Shown here: positions 1-11,706 of the stretch, piece after piece
Layout of the letters: each line of letters opens with the position of its first letter
Position numbering within the stretch: position 1 is the first letter of the stretch
NCBI GenBank assembly: GCA_963573385.1
Contig: CAUYLG010062012.1
Coordinates: 62,001 to 126,000, forward strand
Origin: Cacajao melanocephalus
Lineage: Eukaryota > Chordata > Mammalia > Primates > Pitheciidae
Direction: 5' to 3'
DNA: 64,000 bases
Position numbers and translations under genes: made by a program
Notes under the pieces: model-generated
Databases searched by the model: none
What the model was told of the DNA's origin: nothing
Seen by the model: only the letters and a program-made list of their open reading frames with translations

Positions 1-277
1 TGTTACAGTATCTTACTAATTCGTGGTCTACACACTGATTGCTGAGATGATTAATAAGATCTCCATTGAATTTCCAACTACAGCTTTCATGCCTGACAAT
101 GAAACTTACAAAACCTATTTTTTCTTCTTTCTCTCCACTTCCAGGACAAAGATTCTGCTCCCAGGAGACCAGGAAGAACCCAGTGCATTAGTCTCAATGT
201 TTCTTTGCATCTCTCAAGACCTCCAGATCTACTTAGAGTAACTTCCCTGGGCTTGTGCCCTACAAAGCAACCCCTTT
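1..277. other. unassigned AT-rich flank
   Basis: I recognise no repeat family and no gene here. The open frame at 23-241 has no recognisable domain and is compatible with chance. Confidence 0.5.
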
Positions 278-411
278 AGGAGACATACCTAATGTAGATG
301 ATAGGCAATGGATGCAGCAAACCACCACCATGGCATGTGTATACCTATGTAACAAACCTGCATGATCTGCACATGTATCCCAGATCTTAAAGTATAATTA
401 AAAAAAAAAAA
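278..411 (+). mobile_element. LINE-1 3' end fragment
   Basis: This is the last ~130 bp of a primate L1 3' UTR in sense orientation. It has the typical run of phrases (AGGAGACATACCTAATGTAG, GCAGCAAACCACC, AACAAACCTGCATG) and ends in an A-rich tail at 400-411. Everything upstream of the 3' UTR is missing, so this is a heavily 5'-truncated copy. I saw no clear TSD. Confidence 0.85.
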
Positions 412-1680
412 GAATTTTCAAAACAGATTATCTAATTAACAAAATCTGTCCTGGACACTTAACATCTCTATCTAAACCCCTTGATTCTGTCCAATTTATT
501 TAAAGTGCAGAAATTTCCATTTTAATGTTAAAGTGCCTAAAAAGTTTTATTATTTTCAGTTTTAAACCAGTAGGTATTATCCAAATTTGAGAATTCAGGA
601 TATCGTCAATCATAAACATAAGAAAGCTTGCACATGAGTGATGCTCAACAAATCGTTAGAGCAGTCAGAGCTGGGGACAGGATTCTGCTCTGAGATTTCC
701 AGGGCTGACTAACAAGCCACCTGAAATAACTGACTGTAAACAGTATGCCTGGTTGCTGGTCAACAGAAAGTACCTGTTGCACTGCAGAACACTGAAAATA
801 TAGGACGGATTCGGGGACAATTCCTCAAAGGACAACATTGTTAAAAACCAGGATGTGGTCCCCAGTTTAGGTTTTACAGGCGAACCCTTGGAGTTTTCAC
901 GAACCACACTAATGGGTTCATTAAACCTTGGAAGTCAATAGGCCACTTGGAACTAGTTTAATTATATAGTAACAGATTGTAAAAGTAAGTGTTCTACTCC
1001 CAGCACTTTCCCATTTATTTTAAATGAATTCCTCAGGGAGGGGGTAAACAAAGATCTATAAATGGAATGGAAGTGGGTCATTTGTAAAATCATCTTATAG
1101 CTTGAGAGAAATACCATCTCCAATCATCCCTCCACATATTCAGTTGTAGCTGACATGTACGGAAAAGCAAAGGGCAGAATTCTATATCTTTTCACCTGAG
1201 TAAATCTACCTTTTTAAAATATGGAGATTAATTACTGTGGCTTCTCTGATGATTTACAATCATCTGATTATTACAAGAATAAGTTGAATTTTGTTCTATT
1301 CTACTTTTTCTGGTTTGCCACCACTTAAGTGGGGATAACCTGCCTTACCCCTGGTAGAAATGAATAATGCCAGTGGCTACTATAGAAACGCTGAGAGGTA
1401 GAGTTTTAAATGGCATAAATTAATAATAAGCTTCTATTTGTTAATCTGATTAGAAGACTCTCACATCCAGAAGTGCTGTTTTTCCCTATTGTTTTACAAG
1501 TCTGTACCCAGGTGTTTGGATGAGGGCAGGATGTCACATCACTCAAGAGAACTGACTGGCACTGCCATCTGGCTGCTCTTGGATTAGTCATGTCTCACCA
1601 AGCAGGTCACAATTTCATTTGTTTTTTAACTAGAAATAAATGTCATTAACAGTTGAGCAGAACATGAATATATATAAAAT
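412..1680. other. unassigned non-coding stretch
   Basis: About 1.3 kb of AT-rich DNA that I cannot assign to a repeat family. The short minus-strand frames at 665-907 and 1406-1591 have no recognisable domains. I see no RNA gene. Confidence 0.45.
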
Positions 1681-1800
1681 GTACATATGTATAATGTAAC
1701 ATAAATGTGTATGTATACTTCTGCATTATATATATATGTATATATGTATATATGTATATATGTATACATATGTACATATATTTATTTTATACTATGTTTA
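1681..1800. repeat. TATG/TA-type simple repeat array, left part
   Basis: Interrupted repeats of TATATG and TATATATG, densest at 1728-1780. With 1955-2135 this array flanks an old L1M-like segment on both sides. Confidence 0.8.
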
Positions 1801-1815
1801 TATACACATAGAACT

Positions 1816-1954
1816 GCTACTAAAAGTGAATATGTATAAGGCCTCTGACTTAGCAATTCTACTCCTAAGTGTAAAACCAAGAGAAATGTGTAGGTATGTG
1901 TACCAAAAGATATGTTCAAGTGCATTCACAGCAGCACTATTTGTAATAGCCAAA
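1816..1954 (+). mobile_element. old L1M-like ORF2/3' fragment, copy A of a duplicated segment
   Basis: The text resembles the end of old L1 ORF2: AGCAATTCTACTCCTAAG, then ACAGCAGCACTATTTGTAATAGCC, the region that encodes 'A-LFVIAK' in L1. It is closely matched by 3283-3419, with about 11 differences over ~137 positions by eye. That is much closer than two independent old L1 copies normally are, so a local duplication is inferred. It is embedded between TATG arrays. Confidence 0.7.
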
Positions 1955-2135
1955 TATGTATATATATGGCTATATACATATATACACACAGCCAAATACA
2001 TACATATCTATACATAAGTATATATGTGTATTATATATGTATACATACGTATATATGCATAAAAGGCAGAAATGTATATCTACATAAATGTATATGCATG
2101 TGTGTGTGTGTATATATATGTATATACATAAAATG
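1955..2135. repeat. TATA/TATG/TG simple repeat array, right part
   Basis: Interrupted TATATG, ATACAT and TGTGTG units, ending in a short TG run near 2098-2112 and more TATATG. The frames it opens on both strands are artefacts of the repeat. Confidence 0.8.
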
Positions 2136-2624
2136 CAGAAATATAGGTGCAGGTGTAGCCTGTCATGTATCCATCAGAACCTAAGGAAAGCTTCCATTGA
2201 GAAAAAGATTTGGAAGATACTTAATTAGTTAACAATTGGACACACTTAAATTGTTTCTCTTAGAAATATATATTCCTTGTTATTTTAAAAAAAATCTTCT
2301 TACTCTCAAAGTGTTTTACTCTCCTAAAAATCTAATTATCTCATGTGTTTCACTTTCATAAAAAAAAAAAAGCAATATATTCTGACCCCCCATCTCAGGA
2401 AACAAGAGAAGGGGCTGGTGGTTTCATGCTTTTTTACTCCACTGAGTTACAAGAAGGGATGAAGACATAATGCACATAAGGCAGGCCTCTGGGAGACGCC
2501 GCAACAACACCAAACTTGCCGCTGAAAATCTTTAAAAGTTTGTGGCCAGTTTCAGATACCCAAGATGAAATTTAGCAAAGACTATTTTATTCCGTTCCAT
2601 CCTATAAAATCTATTAAGCAACAA
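2136..2624. other. unassigned non-coding stretch
   Basis: About 490 bp with several A runs and no family I recognise. A small CpG-containing patch lies near 2496. I see no gene. Confidence 0.45.
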
Positions 2625-2825
2625 GATCTAATATGTGCCAGGCACTCTGCCAGGCTCTGTCACATAAAATACCTCATTTAATCTTCACAACATATTATCA
2701 GTGGTATTATTAACGTTACAAGATGAGCAAAGAGATTCTTCAAGGTTAGGAGACTTGCCCAAAATCACACAGTAATGGTTCACACATTCACCTCAAGGCT
2801 ACTCTTATGATAGCCAGTGTTCTTT
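2625..2825 (+). mobile_element. MIR SINE
   Basis: Sense MIR core and 3' half: ATGTGCCAGGCACTCTGCCA, then CTCATTTAATCTTCACAAC, GATGAGCAAAGAG, and GACTTGCCCAAAATCACACA. MIR is an old tRNA-derived SINE shared by mammals. Divergence is high, as expected. Confidence 0.85.
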
Positions 2826-2950
2826 CCTTTCTCTCAGAATTGACTGACCATGGAATAATCTAACAGCATCCGGGTTGATACGGAAAGAATGGCCTATTCA
2901 TGGAGTGGAAGAAAATATTTGCAATAAACATATCTAACAAATAACTCATC

Positions 2951-3034
2951 TGGAGAATATATAAAGAGTTTCTACAAATCAATTAACTCACATGGAGAAT
3001 ATATAAAGAACTTCTACAAATCAGTAAGACAAAG
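2951..3034 (+). repeat. 42-bp tandem duplication inside the L1M
   Basis: The 42-bp unit TGGAGAATATATAAAGAGTT... at 2951-2992 is repeated immediately at 2993-3034 with a few changes. Other L1 copies have this text once, so the second copy is a later event. Confidence 0.85.
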
Positions 3035-3282
3035 ATACCCAAGCAAATAGAATAATGGAACAAATACTTCACAAAAGAGAATATTCAAATGTTTCATAAG
3101 CGTATTTAAATCATTCATTCATTAGTCATCATGGAAATGCAAACTAAGGCTATAATGAAATAATATACATACACCAGAATAGCTAATATAAAGAAGACCA
3201 AGAGGGTGAGGGTACACAGCAGTAACTCACTGCTGGTAGAGTGCAAATAGGTATAATGTTTATGGAAAACTATTTGGCAGTA

Positions 3283-3419
3283 GCTACTAAAAGTGAACAT
3301 GTGTAAGGCCTATGACAGCAATTGTACCCCTAAGTATAAAACCAAGAGAAATGTGTAGATATGTGTACCAAAAAATATGTTCAAGGGCATTCACAGCAGC
3401 ACTGTTTGTAATAGCCAAA
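3283..3419 (+). repeat. copy B of the duplicated L1M segment
   Basis: Partner of 1816-1954. Both begin GCTACTAAAAGTGAA and end TTGTAATAGCCAAA, with about 92% identity by eye and one 2-bp indel. Copy B sits in its natural L1M context, so it looks like the source or the less rearranged copy. Confidence 0.75.
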
Positions 3420-3621
3420 ATTTAAAAACTATCTAAATGTCCAGGAGGTTTGGTCCATTGAATTAAGCAGTGTACATTACTGAATAATACCTCTGCATAT
3501 ATTAACTAAAACATTTCTATAGTTGATTTATCCAGAATAATTAATCTGCCTACAATTTATTCTCAGATTATATAAAATTCACTTCCCCAAAACAGGTTTG
3601 TTGTGTCTAAGTTTTAATATT

Positions 3622-3862
3622 TGTGTGTGAAATACATATGTGTATATGCCTATGTTAAATTACACACACTCATATATACACATGTATACATACATGTATA
3701 TGTCTACATGTGTATGTGTAATTGAACATACACATATATACAAATATATTATTCTCACAAATATTAAATTGAACATACATATATACACATATGTATTATA
3801 TACAGACACGTGTGTGTGCATGTGTGTATGTAATTGAACATAAGTATGTATATGCACACAAC
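3622..3862. repeat. TATG/TG cryptic simple repeat array
   Basis: Interrupted ATATAC/CATATG/TGTGTG units. The phrase TTGAACATA occurs three times (near 3723, 3769 and 3833), which suggests a higher-order unit and minisatellite-like growth. Confidence 0.75.
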
Positions 3863-4602
3863 TCAGGAAATTAGAAGAAAAATAGAATTTAATTTTGTGC
3901 AATGAAATTTTGTGTAAGGCTTTGTGCAAAAAATTAATTCAAAATGTTACATTTTACATAATAAAGATCTAAAAAGAAATCACAGTGCTTTTATTTTTAA
4001 ACCAAGGGGGCTACTGATTTGATGTTTTTAAAATAAAGGAGCAGTTGTTCCAGATTGGAATTTTTATAGTTAATATGTAGGCAGTTAATATGTAGGCTGA
4101 AAAAATGTCTTTTTAGAAATTCCATTCCTGTCCATTCTATTAAGATGAAGGAAGAAACTGTTTTCTATCATTTCTTTTTGAAAAAAATGAAAATAACAGT
4201 TTGAATTTTCTTCTGTAATCTCTTCAGAAGGTTTGCATAGAACAGGCATTAATTAAACCATGATAATGTGGCTCAAAACAAAATGCTTACTATTTAATGG
4301 TAAGAGCTATTTTCATAATTACATATGTGGACTAATTTACCTATATCCTCATTACCTCAGAGTTAGTTAATTTTAGCTTGATTGGAGTGTCAGGTAAGGT
4401 GATTCACAGTTCTGAATACTAAAGAAGTACCAGAACACATTATTATCCAAACATTCCAGTGAGCATCAGACATTATGATTTTAATATTACTTTCAAGTAA
4501 CCAAAAAGACTAAGATTTGTGAATAAATTGTAATTCCTAATTGATCTCTCCAGTCTGCGTCTGTGGTAATCTGTACCAGAAAGAGTACTGATCTAAAAGT
4601 CA
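3863..4602. other. unassigned non-coding stretch
   Basis: No family recognised. One perfect 15-bp tandem pair (AGTTAATATGTAGGC) lies at 4068-4097. Confidence 0.45.
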
Positions 4603-4909
4603 GGTTGGGCAAGGTGGCTCACACCTGTAATCCCAGCACTTTGGGAGGCCAAGGTGGTAGTAGGATCACCTGAGGTCAGGAGTTCAAGACCAGCCTGGCC
4701 AACATGGCAGAACCCCCAACTCCACTAAAATTACAAAAACTAGCCAGGTGTGATGGTGCATGCCTGTAGTCCCAGCTACTCAGCTATTCAGGGGGTTGAG
4801 GCAAGAGAATCACTCACTTGGGCGGCAGAAGTTGAAGTGATCCCAGATGGCGCCACCGCACTCCAGCCTGGGTGACAGAGTGAGACTTTGTCTAAAAAAA
4901 AAAAAAAAA
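4603..4909 (+). mobile_element. Alu, S-type, sense
   Basis: A full-length dimeric Alu: GTAATCCCAGCACTTTGGGA, GAGGTCAGGAGTTCAAGACC, CCAGCTACTC and a 16-bp A tail at 4894-4909. It carries small insertions (an extra AGCTATTC in the second arm) and many CpG losses. No clear TSD was found. Confidence 0.95.
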
Positions 4910-6073
4910 GCAGAAACCTGATTTCAACATTGGCTATAGCCAAGACAATTTATCTGAGCCTCCATTTCCTTACTTATCAATAAAGGACCGGGAAGGTATT
5001 GGGTCTCCGGAAGCAACACAATTATGTTTTGCTTTTCTGACAAGTTCAGCACTGGTCAGACAAGAATAAAGCCTTAGATACCCTTGATTCTTTTATCTGC
5101 ATAGGTCTAGCAGTCTGGAGTCCTCTACTCTCCTAGCTCAGTGGATTAAACTTTTGTGTTGTCAAACACAGTAATGTCTGCAGCTGCTAAATGATTGCCC
5201 CTTGTAGGCTCCTATACACCTGGTGACTTCTACTCAGCAAGTGGGTTTACACTTAGTTGTGTTTGTCTCCAAACTTAATTATGCAACTTTTATATATAAT
5301 TGTAGTTAGGTTATTGATTTAAATAGTATGTAAACAAATAATATGAGTTAATAAGGAAAATAATTGTTGGTATGACTAAGTTGAATGCTCTGAGGAAAAT
5401 TAGTAAAAGTGAGCCTCTAACTAAAATTGCTCTTTAATTAGATGTGCCAACACAACTATAAAATAGTTTTTAAAATCTGAAAACATTCTGCACTCAGCCT
5501 TGCATTCTATATTTAGGTTCTCACTCCATTTAAAGAAACTCAAGAATCTCAATGTTTGAGAAGTTGTGCAGTATTCAATGGGCATACACATCCCAACTAA
5601 TACAATTGTAGAATATATTTTATAATTGAAGAATTGTAGTATTGATAACAGAAATACTTTTCTTTCAATTTGTGTGTATGATTTTTTTCTCAAGCAGCTA
5701 TTCAGTAGCTACTCAGAACATATACATTTATTAAGTTTGGAGCCAAACTACCTAATAAACCGAGCTGCTAGCTATTTCTTTTGGTTAGGAGCATTGTGAA
5801 AAAATTACTGGGAAAACAAGCATTCTGTGAACTGAGAAAGTTTGGGAACTTCTCCACTGCAGGATGGCAGAGGTATAAGACAGAAGGAACCTGTCTGACA
5901 CCTATATTAGCTGTTTTGGGATGTTTTTGTTACAGCAGCTAATGTTACCTTAGCAGCTAATGCTACCTACAGCACCTAATGTTACTAATACAATGATTTA
6001 AGTTAACACAATAAATGGAATTTCTATTCAAAGGCAATCCTGGGAATGAAGTTGTGATTAAAGATGATGTACT
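4910..6073. other. unassigned non-coding stretch
   Basis: About 1.2 kb without a recognised family apart from the short tandem repeat at 5934-5989. The minus frame at 5421-5693 has no recognisable domain. Confidence 0.45.
5934..5989 (+). repeat. three-copy 18-19 bp minisatellite
   Basis: Three degenerate units, AGCAGCTAATGTTACCTT, AGCAGCTAATGCTACCTAC and AGCACCTAATGTTACTAAT, sit head to tail. Confidence 0.75.
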
Positions 6074-6245
6074 GTGAATCAGCTCAGGATTAGGAAGCAG
6101 ACCTTCTAGGGATGTGGCTAAGTCTCAAGCCTGTCTCTCACTAGCTCTGAAAGTGAGAGACAGATCACTTTGCACTACTGAGCACCGATTTACATATCTG
6201 CAACAGAGGACATTCATCTATTGCTAGAGTTGCTTCCAGACCCAG
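6074..6245 (+). mobile_element. probable MIR SINE, diverged
   Basis: The layout fits a sense MIR 5' half: AGGATTAGGAAGCAGACCTT, then CTCACTAGCTCTG, CACTTTGCACTACTGAGC and CATATCTGCAACAGAGG. It is weakly conserved. Confidence 0.5.
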
Positions 6246-7426
6246 CGCTCTAAGTATCTAAACGTACATTGAGCCTGCTCCCTGCTTCCCAAGGCTCTCA
6301 CATGACTTCTTCCTGATCTGGCTCCCATTTCTTCCCTCTCACTTCTTCACCAGAGTCAGACTGCTTTTCTTTTCCTTACAGCTGGTACATCTATTGTATT
6401 TCTTAAGTTCCTGTCCAACAAACTCTAGGTATAGAATGTGAAGCCACCCCTAGTACTCTACTTTTATGTGATCCAGGAGTAAGTATACATTTTGAGAGAT
6501 TTCATACTAACATCATTGGAATGTAAATCAGGGATAACCAAAAGCAATGAAGAGAATTCACAGTGTTTTCAAATATTGTATTACAAATTGTAAAACAATA
6601 TGTTTTTTGTTAATTTGCCGTAAATCCCATTCCTTGCTGGTCATTCCTCATTATGACCCTGGAGAAGGGAAAATGAGAAAAGTAGATGCCGCATCTGGAG
6701 AAAAGAAGACCTAATAGGGTAGAAGCTCTTGGAGGAAAGTCATCTGAAGAAGAAAGTTCATACTTCTGGCCCCCAGAGAAGCGTAGAGGGGAGGAGAAAA
6801 GTCAAAAGGAGGAGATGTGTTTTGACTTTCCCTCTCTGGGCCAAGGACTGAGGGAAAGGAAAGAGCCTATGGGATAGGCTAAGGGACCAGATAGAAATAG
6901 GAGGAGCTTTTGCTCTACTTTACGAGGCTCTGAAGGGAGACTGCATTATCGATTGACATCCAGCCAGTGTGGCTGTAGCAGAGGACCATAGGTGAAGTGG
7001 CAAGAGTGGGCAAGAGAGATCTTAGAGCCTTCCTTGGTGCTTAAGTATCCTGAAAGAGATGCAAAGCATCCTACATAGCTCTTGAGTAAGGTGGACATGA
7101 GTTTATAGCACTAGCTTTCCAGATGTCCTTCTGGCAAGAAGACCCCGTAACCCCAGGCTGATGGGAGGCATCAAAGCCAGACCTCAGAGCTGATGTGGGC
7201 TTAGTTAGTGGTGGTGAAGCCTCAGCTTTGATACCTAAAGAGCAACAAATGAGTTCACCAGTCACAGATGTGAGCACCAGAAAACGATCATCTCTGCAAA
7301 GGCCAGAGAAGTCAGAGGACGTTACAAAATAATAGCTCCTTTCCTTACTACCTGAAGTCTTACAAGCCATTCTCTCCCAGTAGGATGCTCCCTTGGAAAA
7401 ATGCAAAGAGAGAAGAAAATCCTTTT
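6246..7426. other. unassigned non-coding stretch
   Basis: About 1.2 kb. The part at 6250-6420 is faintly L2-like, but I cannot support the call. A purine-rich patch at 6665-6870 opens a 63-codon frame with no recognisable domain. The minus frame at 7071-7406 (111 codons) also matches nothing I know. Confidence 0.4.
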
Positions 7427-7445
7427 AAAATGACCTTTTATTTTA

Positions 7446-7747
<302 letters not shown>

Positions 7748-7755
7748 TTATTTTA

Positions 7756-8139
7756 AAAGAATGACAGAAAGAAATATTTAACAAGATTATTTAAATAAAC
7801 AAATCAGATTTGATGTATTAGATTTGACCAAATACTTTTTCTCCCTATTACTACCTCCATAAGGAGCATTAGACCAGTTATGAAAAATAGGTGGTATTTT
7901 CTTTGCACATCTGAATATAGCATACAATATTTTGATTATTCTACACTGACACTAATCAACATGTATGCTGTGCCAGATACCACACTAGGCACTTTGATTA
8001 GGGTCCCTTTCTTAATTAATGGAAATCCAATGCCCTGTAATCTCCTCTCCCTTGCAATCAAGCCTCCTCTCTCCCCATCCTCTGGTTCTGCACTACGTCA
8101 CACAGGAACCCTCTTCCACAGAGGTTTCATTCTCTAATA
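7756..8139. other. unassigned non-coding stretch
   Basis: AT-rich DNA directly after the AluSc. A phrase at 7968-7998 (GCTGTGCCAGATACCACACT) is faintly L2/MIR-like. No gene is seen. Confidence 0.4.
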
Positions 8140-8312
8140 CAATGTTTCCCCAGCTTCTCTGATGATAAAAGGTCTTCTCTGATGCTTCTCAAAACTAAGG
8201 CTCCTAGACCACTCAGTGAGAGACCTGGACTCAGAGTGCCTGCAATGGGGCCCAGGTATTTTTAACAAGTACCCCAAGTGACTCATCACCAGAGAAGTTT
8301 AGAAAAACCTTG
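8140..8312 (+). mobile_element. possible MER5-like hAT MITE, diverged
   Basis: GGGGCCCAGGTATTTTTAAC followed by AAGTACCCCAAGTGACTCAT resembles the second half of a MER5-type hAT-Charlie MITE. Terminal repeats are not clear, so the family call is tentative. Confidence 0.4.
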
Positions 8313-8594
8313 CTCTATCATCTAATCCATACATTGCAATCTGCCCTTACAGTCATCTACATTTCAGTAAGACGGTGCCACCATCAATCCTGATGCATAC
8401 GCCAAAGTCTTAGAAATGCTGCATTTTCCCTCACTCCTCCTATATACAAGGCACTACCTACACCTTTGATCGAGTCATCAGTTTATATCTCAAATAATCA
8501 ATTTCTTTCCTTCTCTATTAACACCATCATATTCTAGGCAAAATTTCTACAACTCTTGACAATGGGTATGCTTCTACTCTTCGGCTGTTTGTGT

Positions 8595-9235
8595 TTCATA
8601 TTTAGTAGCCAGAGTCATCTTCTTAAAACATAAATCAGATTTTGTCAAGCTCATGTTACACTTCTGATTAAATCTTTTAAGAGATCATACATAAGGTAGA
8701 ACTCAAACTTCTTTCTCGTGGTTCACAGATCCCGCATGTTCTGGTCTTGACTACCTCACCATCTTCCCTCAAGCCCTTCTTTCACCCACTCACCATCTCA
8801 TTCACCCTGGTTTTCTTTGAGGTTTGCCAACACAACAGGCTGTTGCTTGACTCATGGCTTTTTGTACAAACTCCTTTTCCCCCTACACATGGCATTCTTC
8901 GGATGACTAGTTCCTGTTCATCTTTTGGATCTCACCTTCAATTTCACTTCCTGGGAAAAGACTTCCCTACCACCCTATAAAAAGTAGACTGTCATCTATC
9001 ACCCTATAAATAGTAGAGTTGTCTTCTCTTCTTAATCTCAGGATATCGTTCTTGTTCTTCATGACACATCACTATTCATAAATATTTATGTTTGTTTAGT
9101 TTTATGTGCATTCATTTATACATTTTTGACTTTCCAACCAAAATGGGAACTCCAGGAGTATATAGCGTGCATCATTTGTGCACAATATAGTACATGGCTC
9201 TCAGTAAACATCTGTTGAATGAATGAATACATAAA
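8595..9235 (+). mobile_element. L2 LINE 3' region
   Basis: Sense L2 with its typical phrases: GATCTCACCTTCAATTTCAC, TTCCTGGGAAAAGACTTCCC and the terminal TCAGTAAACATCTGTTGAAT followed by GAATGAATA. The coding capacity is gone. A degenerate 29-bp tandem pair (CACCCTATAAA...) lies at 8971-9028. Confidence 0.8.
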
Positions 9236-11114
9236 TAAAACCTGAATCATTAGACCTTTGAGCTATCTTCAAGTTTGTGAGAAATGGAATCCCTTTTCAA
9301 CCTTTTCCCTGGAAATCACAATTTGTAGAATTTTCTCACAGACAGGATAGAAAAAAAAAAAGTATAAATATACCAATTCTCCAAAGTAAATAAAATAAGA
9401 ATAAGGGAGCGGTGGGCAGAACAAAAGGAATCTAGGTAACTTTCTAGAAAAAAGCAATATTCTAGCTCCTTATGAAAACTCACAAGATAATCCACATTCT
9501 GTTCTTAAATTCTAATTACCACCACACATGAAGATTCTACTCTATAGAATTATGTCTATAGGTCTATTTCATAACAACTGAGTTAACACACACACAAAAA
9601 AAATTAGCAGGTAGATAGCCAATGCAGTAGCAAAAAGGTTGGTAGACTTTTACCAGCATTTGCTAGTCTTTTCCTCTGTTCTTTGGGAGACACATCATGA
9701 AAGGGAATTGTTTTATGTTCATTTCTATGTATCAATAATTTTATGGTAAGTCACTTTATCTAGAACTTTGAAAAGTCATGTCTATTTCCCCCTTAGGTAA
9801 AGTGTTAAAATTGAACATCACTCTCAGGAGTTTGTGACCATCCATGGTGTTTATACTCAGATTATCGTTTTACTGTTTCTGAGCCCATATCATGGTTGGT
9901 CTTCTCAGTTCCATAAGTTTTTTTTCTGTCACTGTTTACATTCACTATCATAAGGCTTTTTATTAATTTTGTGTGGCTTTATCTTTTTCATGCTTTCAAA
10001 ATTAAGTGTTTAGTACTGTTTTATATGTAACTTGAAAGCTCAAGTGAATTACTTTCAAGGAGTTCATGGACTTTTTGAAACACTTGGACTATACAAGGAA
10101 CAATCTTATTTCACACATGTAAAGAGTCACATTCAAGAGAGAGTAAATTACATCCTCTCTTAGTGTCAAAGGATAATTAGAAAAATCTCTTCATTTCCAT
10201 TTTTTGATCATGAATTTTCTCTTTCTCTGCTAATGAAGAATCCTGAAATGGTACCATCACCACAATGTTTGGTTGATGTCTATCTTACTTCCTAATTCCT
10301 TCTTAGACATTAACAAATGTGCAGTAGTTCTTCAAAATGCTGTTTATTTATAGTTTATTGTGTGGTGTTAAATCCTTTCTAACCTGACACCTCTAGGACA
10401 TATATTATTGCTCCAGCTGTATTTACTTTCTAAAATGAGATTTGGGATGAGTTACTGATCTTTACAATCCAATGAAATGACTTCATCTACTGAAATGTTA
10501 TTCAGCCTAACTGACAAAGGAGTTGGGCTTTCACTGACTCAAGAGTGGTCTTTAAATGACGCTGGTATCTCATAGCACTAGTGGTATCCACTGACAACTG
10601 ACATTCAAAAGAGGATCATTTCAATAGCTTTTACAATGTACAAATTTGAGGATGTGATTCATTTCATAAAATGTATACTTGAGAAAAATAAAACCTCATT
10701 AAGGAGTAAATGCTGGTCAATTAGCCTTACTCACTAGCCAGATTTTTCCCCATACTTAGAATCAAAGACCTACAAGAGAAAATAATCACTTTCATATATG
10801 CATAGGTACCAAAGAAGAATATTTAAATACATTTGGTAACTTTTTGATAACAGGTATCAAAATGATATATTTTTCTTACTCTTCACACCAACAATTCCAA
10901 AAATGTCAAAGTAGACCTCTAAGAAAATATTTCACTACAGGAGTGTTTACTCCCACTTAAAATAGTGAAAAATCACTAACCTCCTTCCTGAGCAAAAACA
11001 GAAATTTAGCCAAATAAACTAATATACCTCCATGGGATGGAAAACGATAAAGTCATCAACAAGATGCGGTGGAATATGCAATGATACAGAAAGATCTTAA
11101 CATACTTATTCAGG
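9236..11114. other. unassigned AT-rich non-coding stretch
   Basis: Nearly 1.9 kb in which I recognise no gene and no confident repeat. The end (11020-11100) has faint old-L1 3' flavour, not enough to call. Confidence 0.4.
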
Positions 11115-11225
11115 AAGTGTGTTATGTTCTAGACACTGTGCTTATTAGTATGTTCAAGACACTGGGTCCTAGATTCTCAATGATGATGAAGACAGACATA
11201 ACTCCTGACCGGGAGATTAAAAATA
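11115..11225 (-). mobile_element. probable L2 3' end, antisense
   Basis: TTCTAGACACTGTGCTTATT and ATGATGATGAAGACAGACAT follow the order of an antisense L2 3' end. The fragment is short and diverged. Confidence 0.45.
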
Positions 11226-11296
11226 AATTTAAAAAAATGAAAAAGGCATCTGTTTAGTAAATTTTAATTTTTATATCATTTTATATAAATACATAC

Positions 11297-11706
11297 TGTT
11301 AAACAAAAGTATGGGAAGCCATTGTTTGGGACAGAGCTCCTACACTAGGCCCTTACAGACCAGACCACACCAAAATGGAACACCCATGCTAAGTGTCACA
11401 TAATCAAACTGCAACAGGAGATTCCAGTCTACTTGAGCCAGTGTAATAGGAAAGTCCTGTCTACTTTAACCCTTATTAAAAAAAAAAAAAAAAAAAGGCA
11501 GCTGAAGTAACCTAACGTTAACCAATTAGCTTTTATTCTATTGCTCTGTTTCCTTGCTTCCACTTTACAGAACCCACGGTTCTGCCATTGCCCGGTCAGG
11601 GCTCTCATTCGATTTTGTAAATGGCGGTTGCTCCAATTCATGAATCACAAATAGAAGCCAATTCGATTTAAAACTAAATTTGTTGTAATTTTGTCTTTTG
11701 ACAACA
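11297..11706 (+). mobile_element. LTR-like block, possibly a solo ERV1-type LTR (family not assigned)
   Basis: The segment starts TG and ends CA (TGTTAAACAAAAGTATGGGA ... TTGTCTTTTGACAACA). It has LTR-like texture: ACACCAAAATGGAACACC, CCAATTAGCTTTTATTC, CACGGTTCTGCCATTGCC, then a near-polyadenylation region before the end. An A18 run sits inside at 11478-11495. I could not identify a TSD or name the family. No internal retroviral region adjoins it. Confidence 0.45.

Larger units (their letters stand above)
2880..3480 (+). mobile_element. old L1M fragment (ORF2 C-terminus to 3' region)
   Basis: Sense L1 text of an old subfamily: GGAAGAAAATATTTGCAAT, AACAAATAACTCATCTGG, then the host-like C-terminal part with TACACAGCAGTAACTCACTG and TTTATGGAAAACTATTTGGC. 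It contains a 42-bp tandem duplication (2951-3034), and its 3283-3419 segment recurs at 1816-1954. All frames are broken by stops. Confidence 0.8.

Noticed and set aside
1736..2184. Open frames through the TATG arrays
   Set aside because: Tyr/Ile/His-rich translations of simple repeats on both strands.
6665..6877. Purine-rich 63-codon frame
   Set aside because: Composition-driven, short, and without any known motif.
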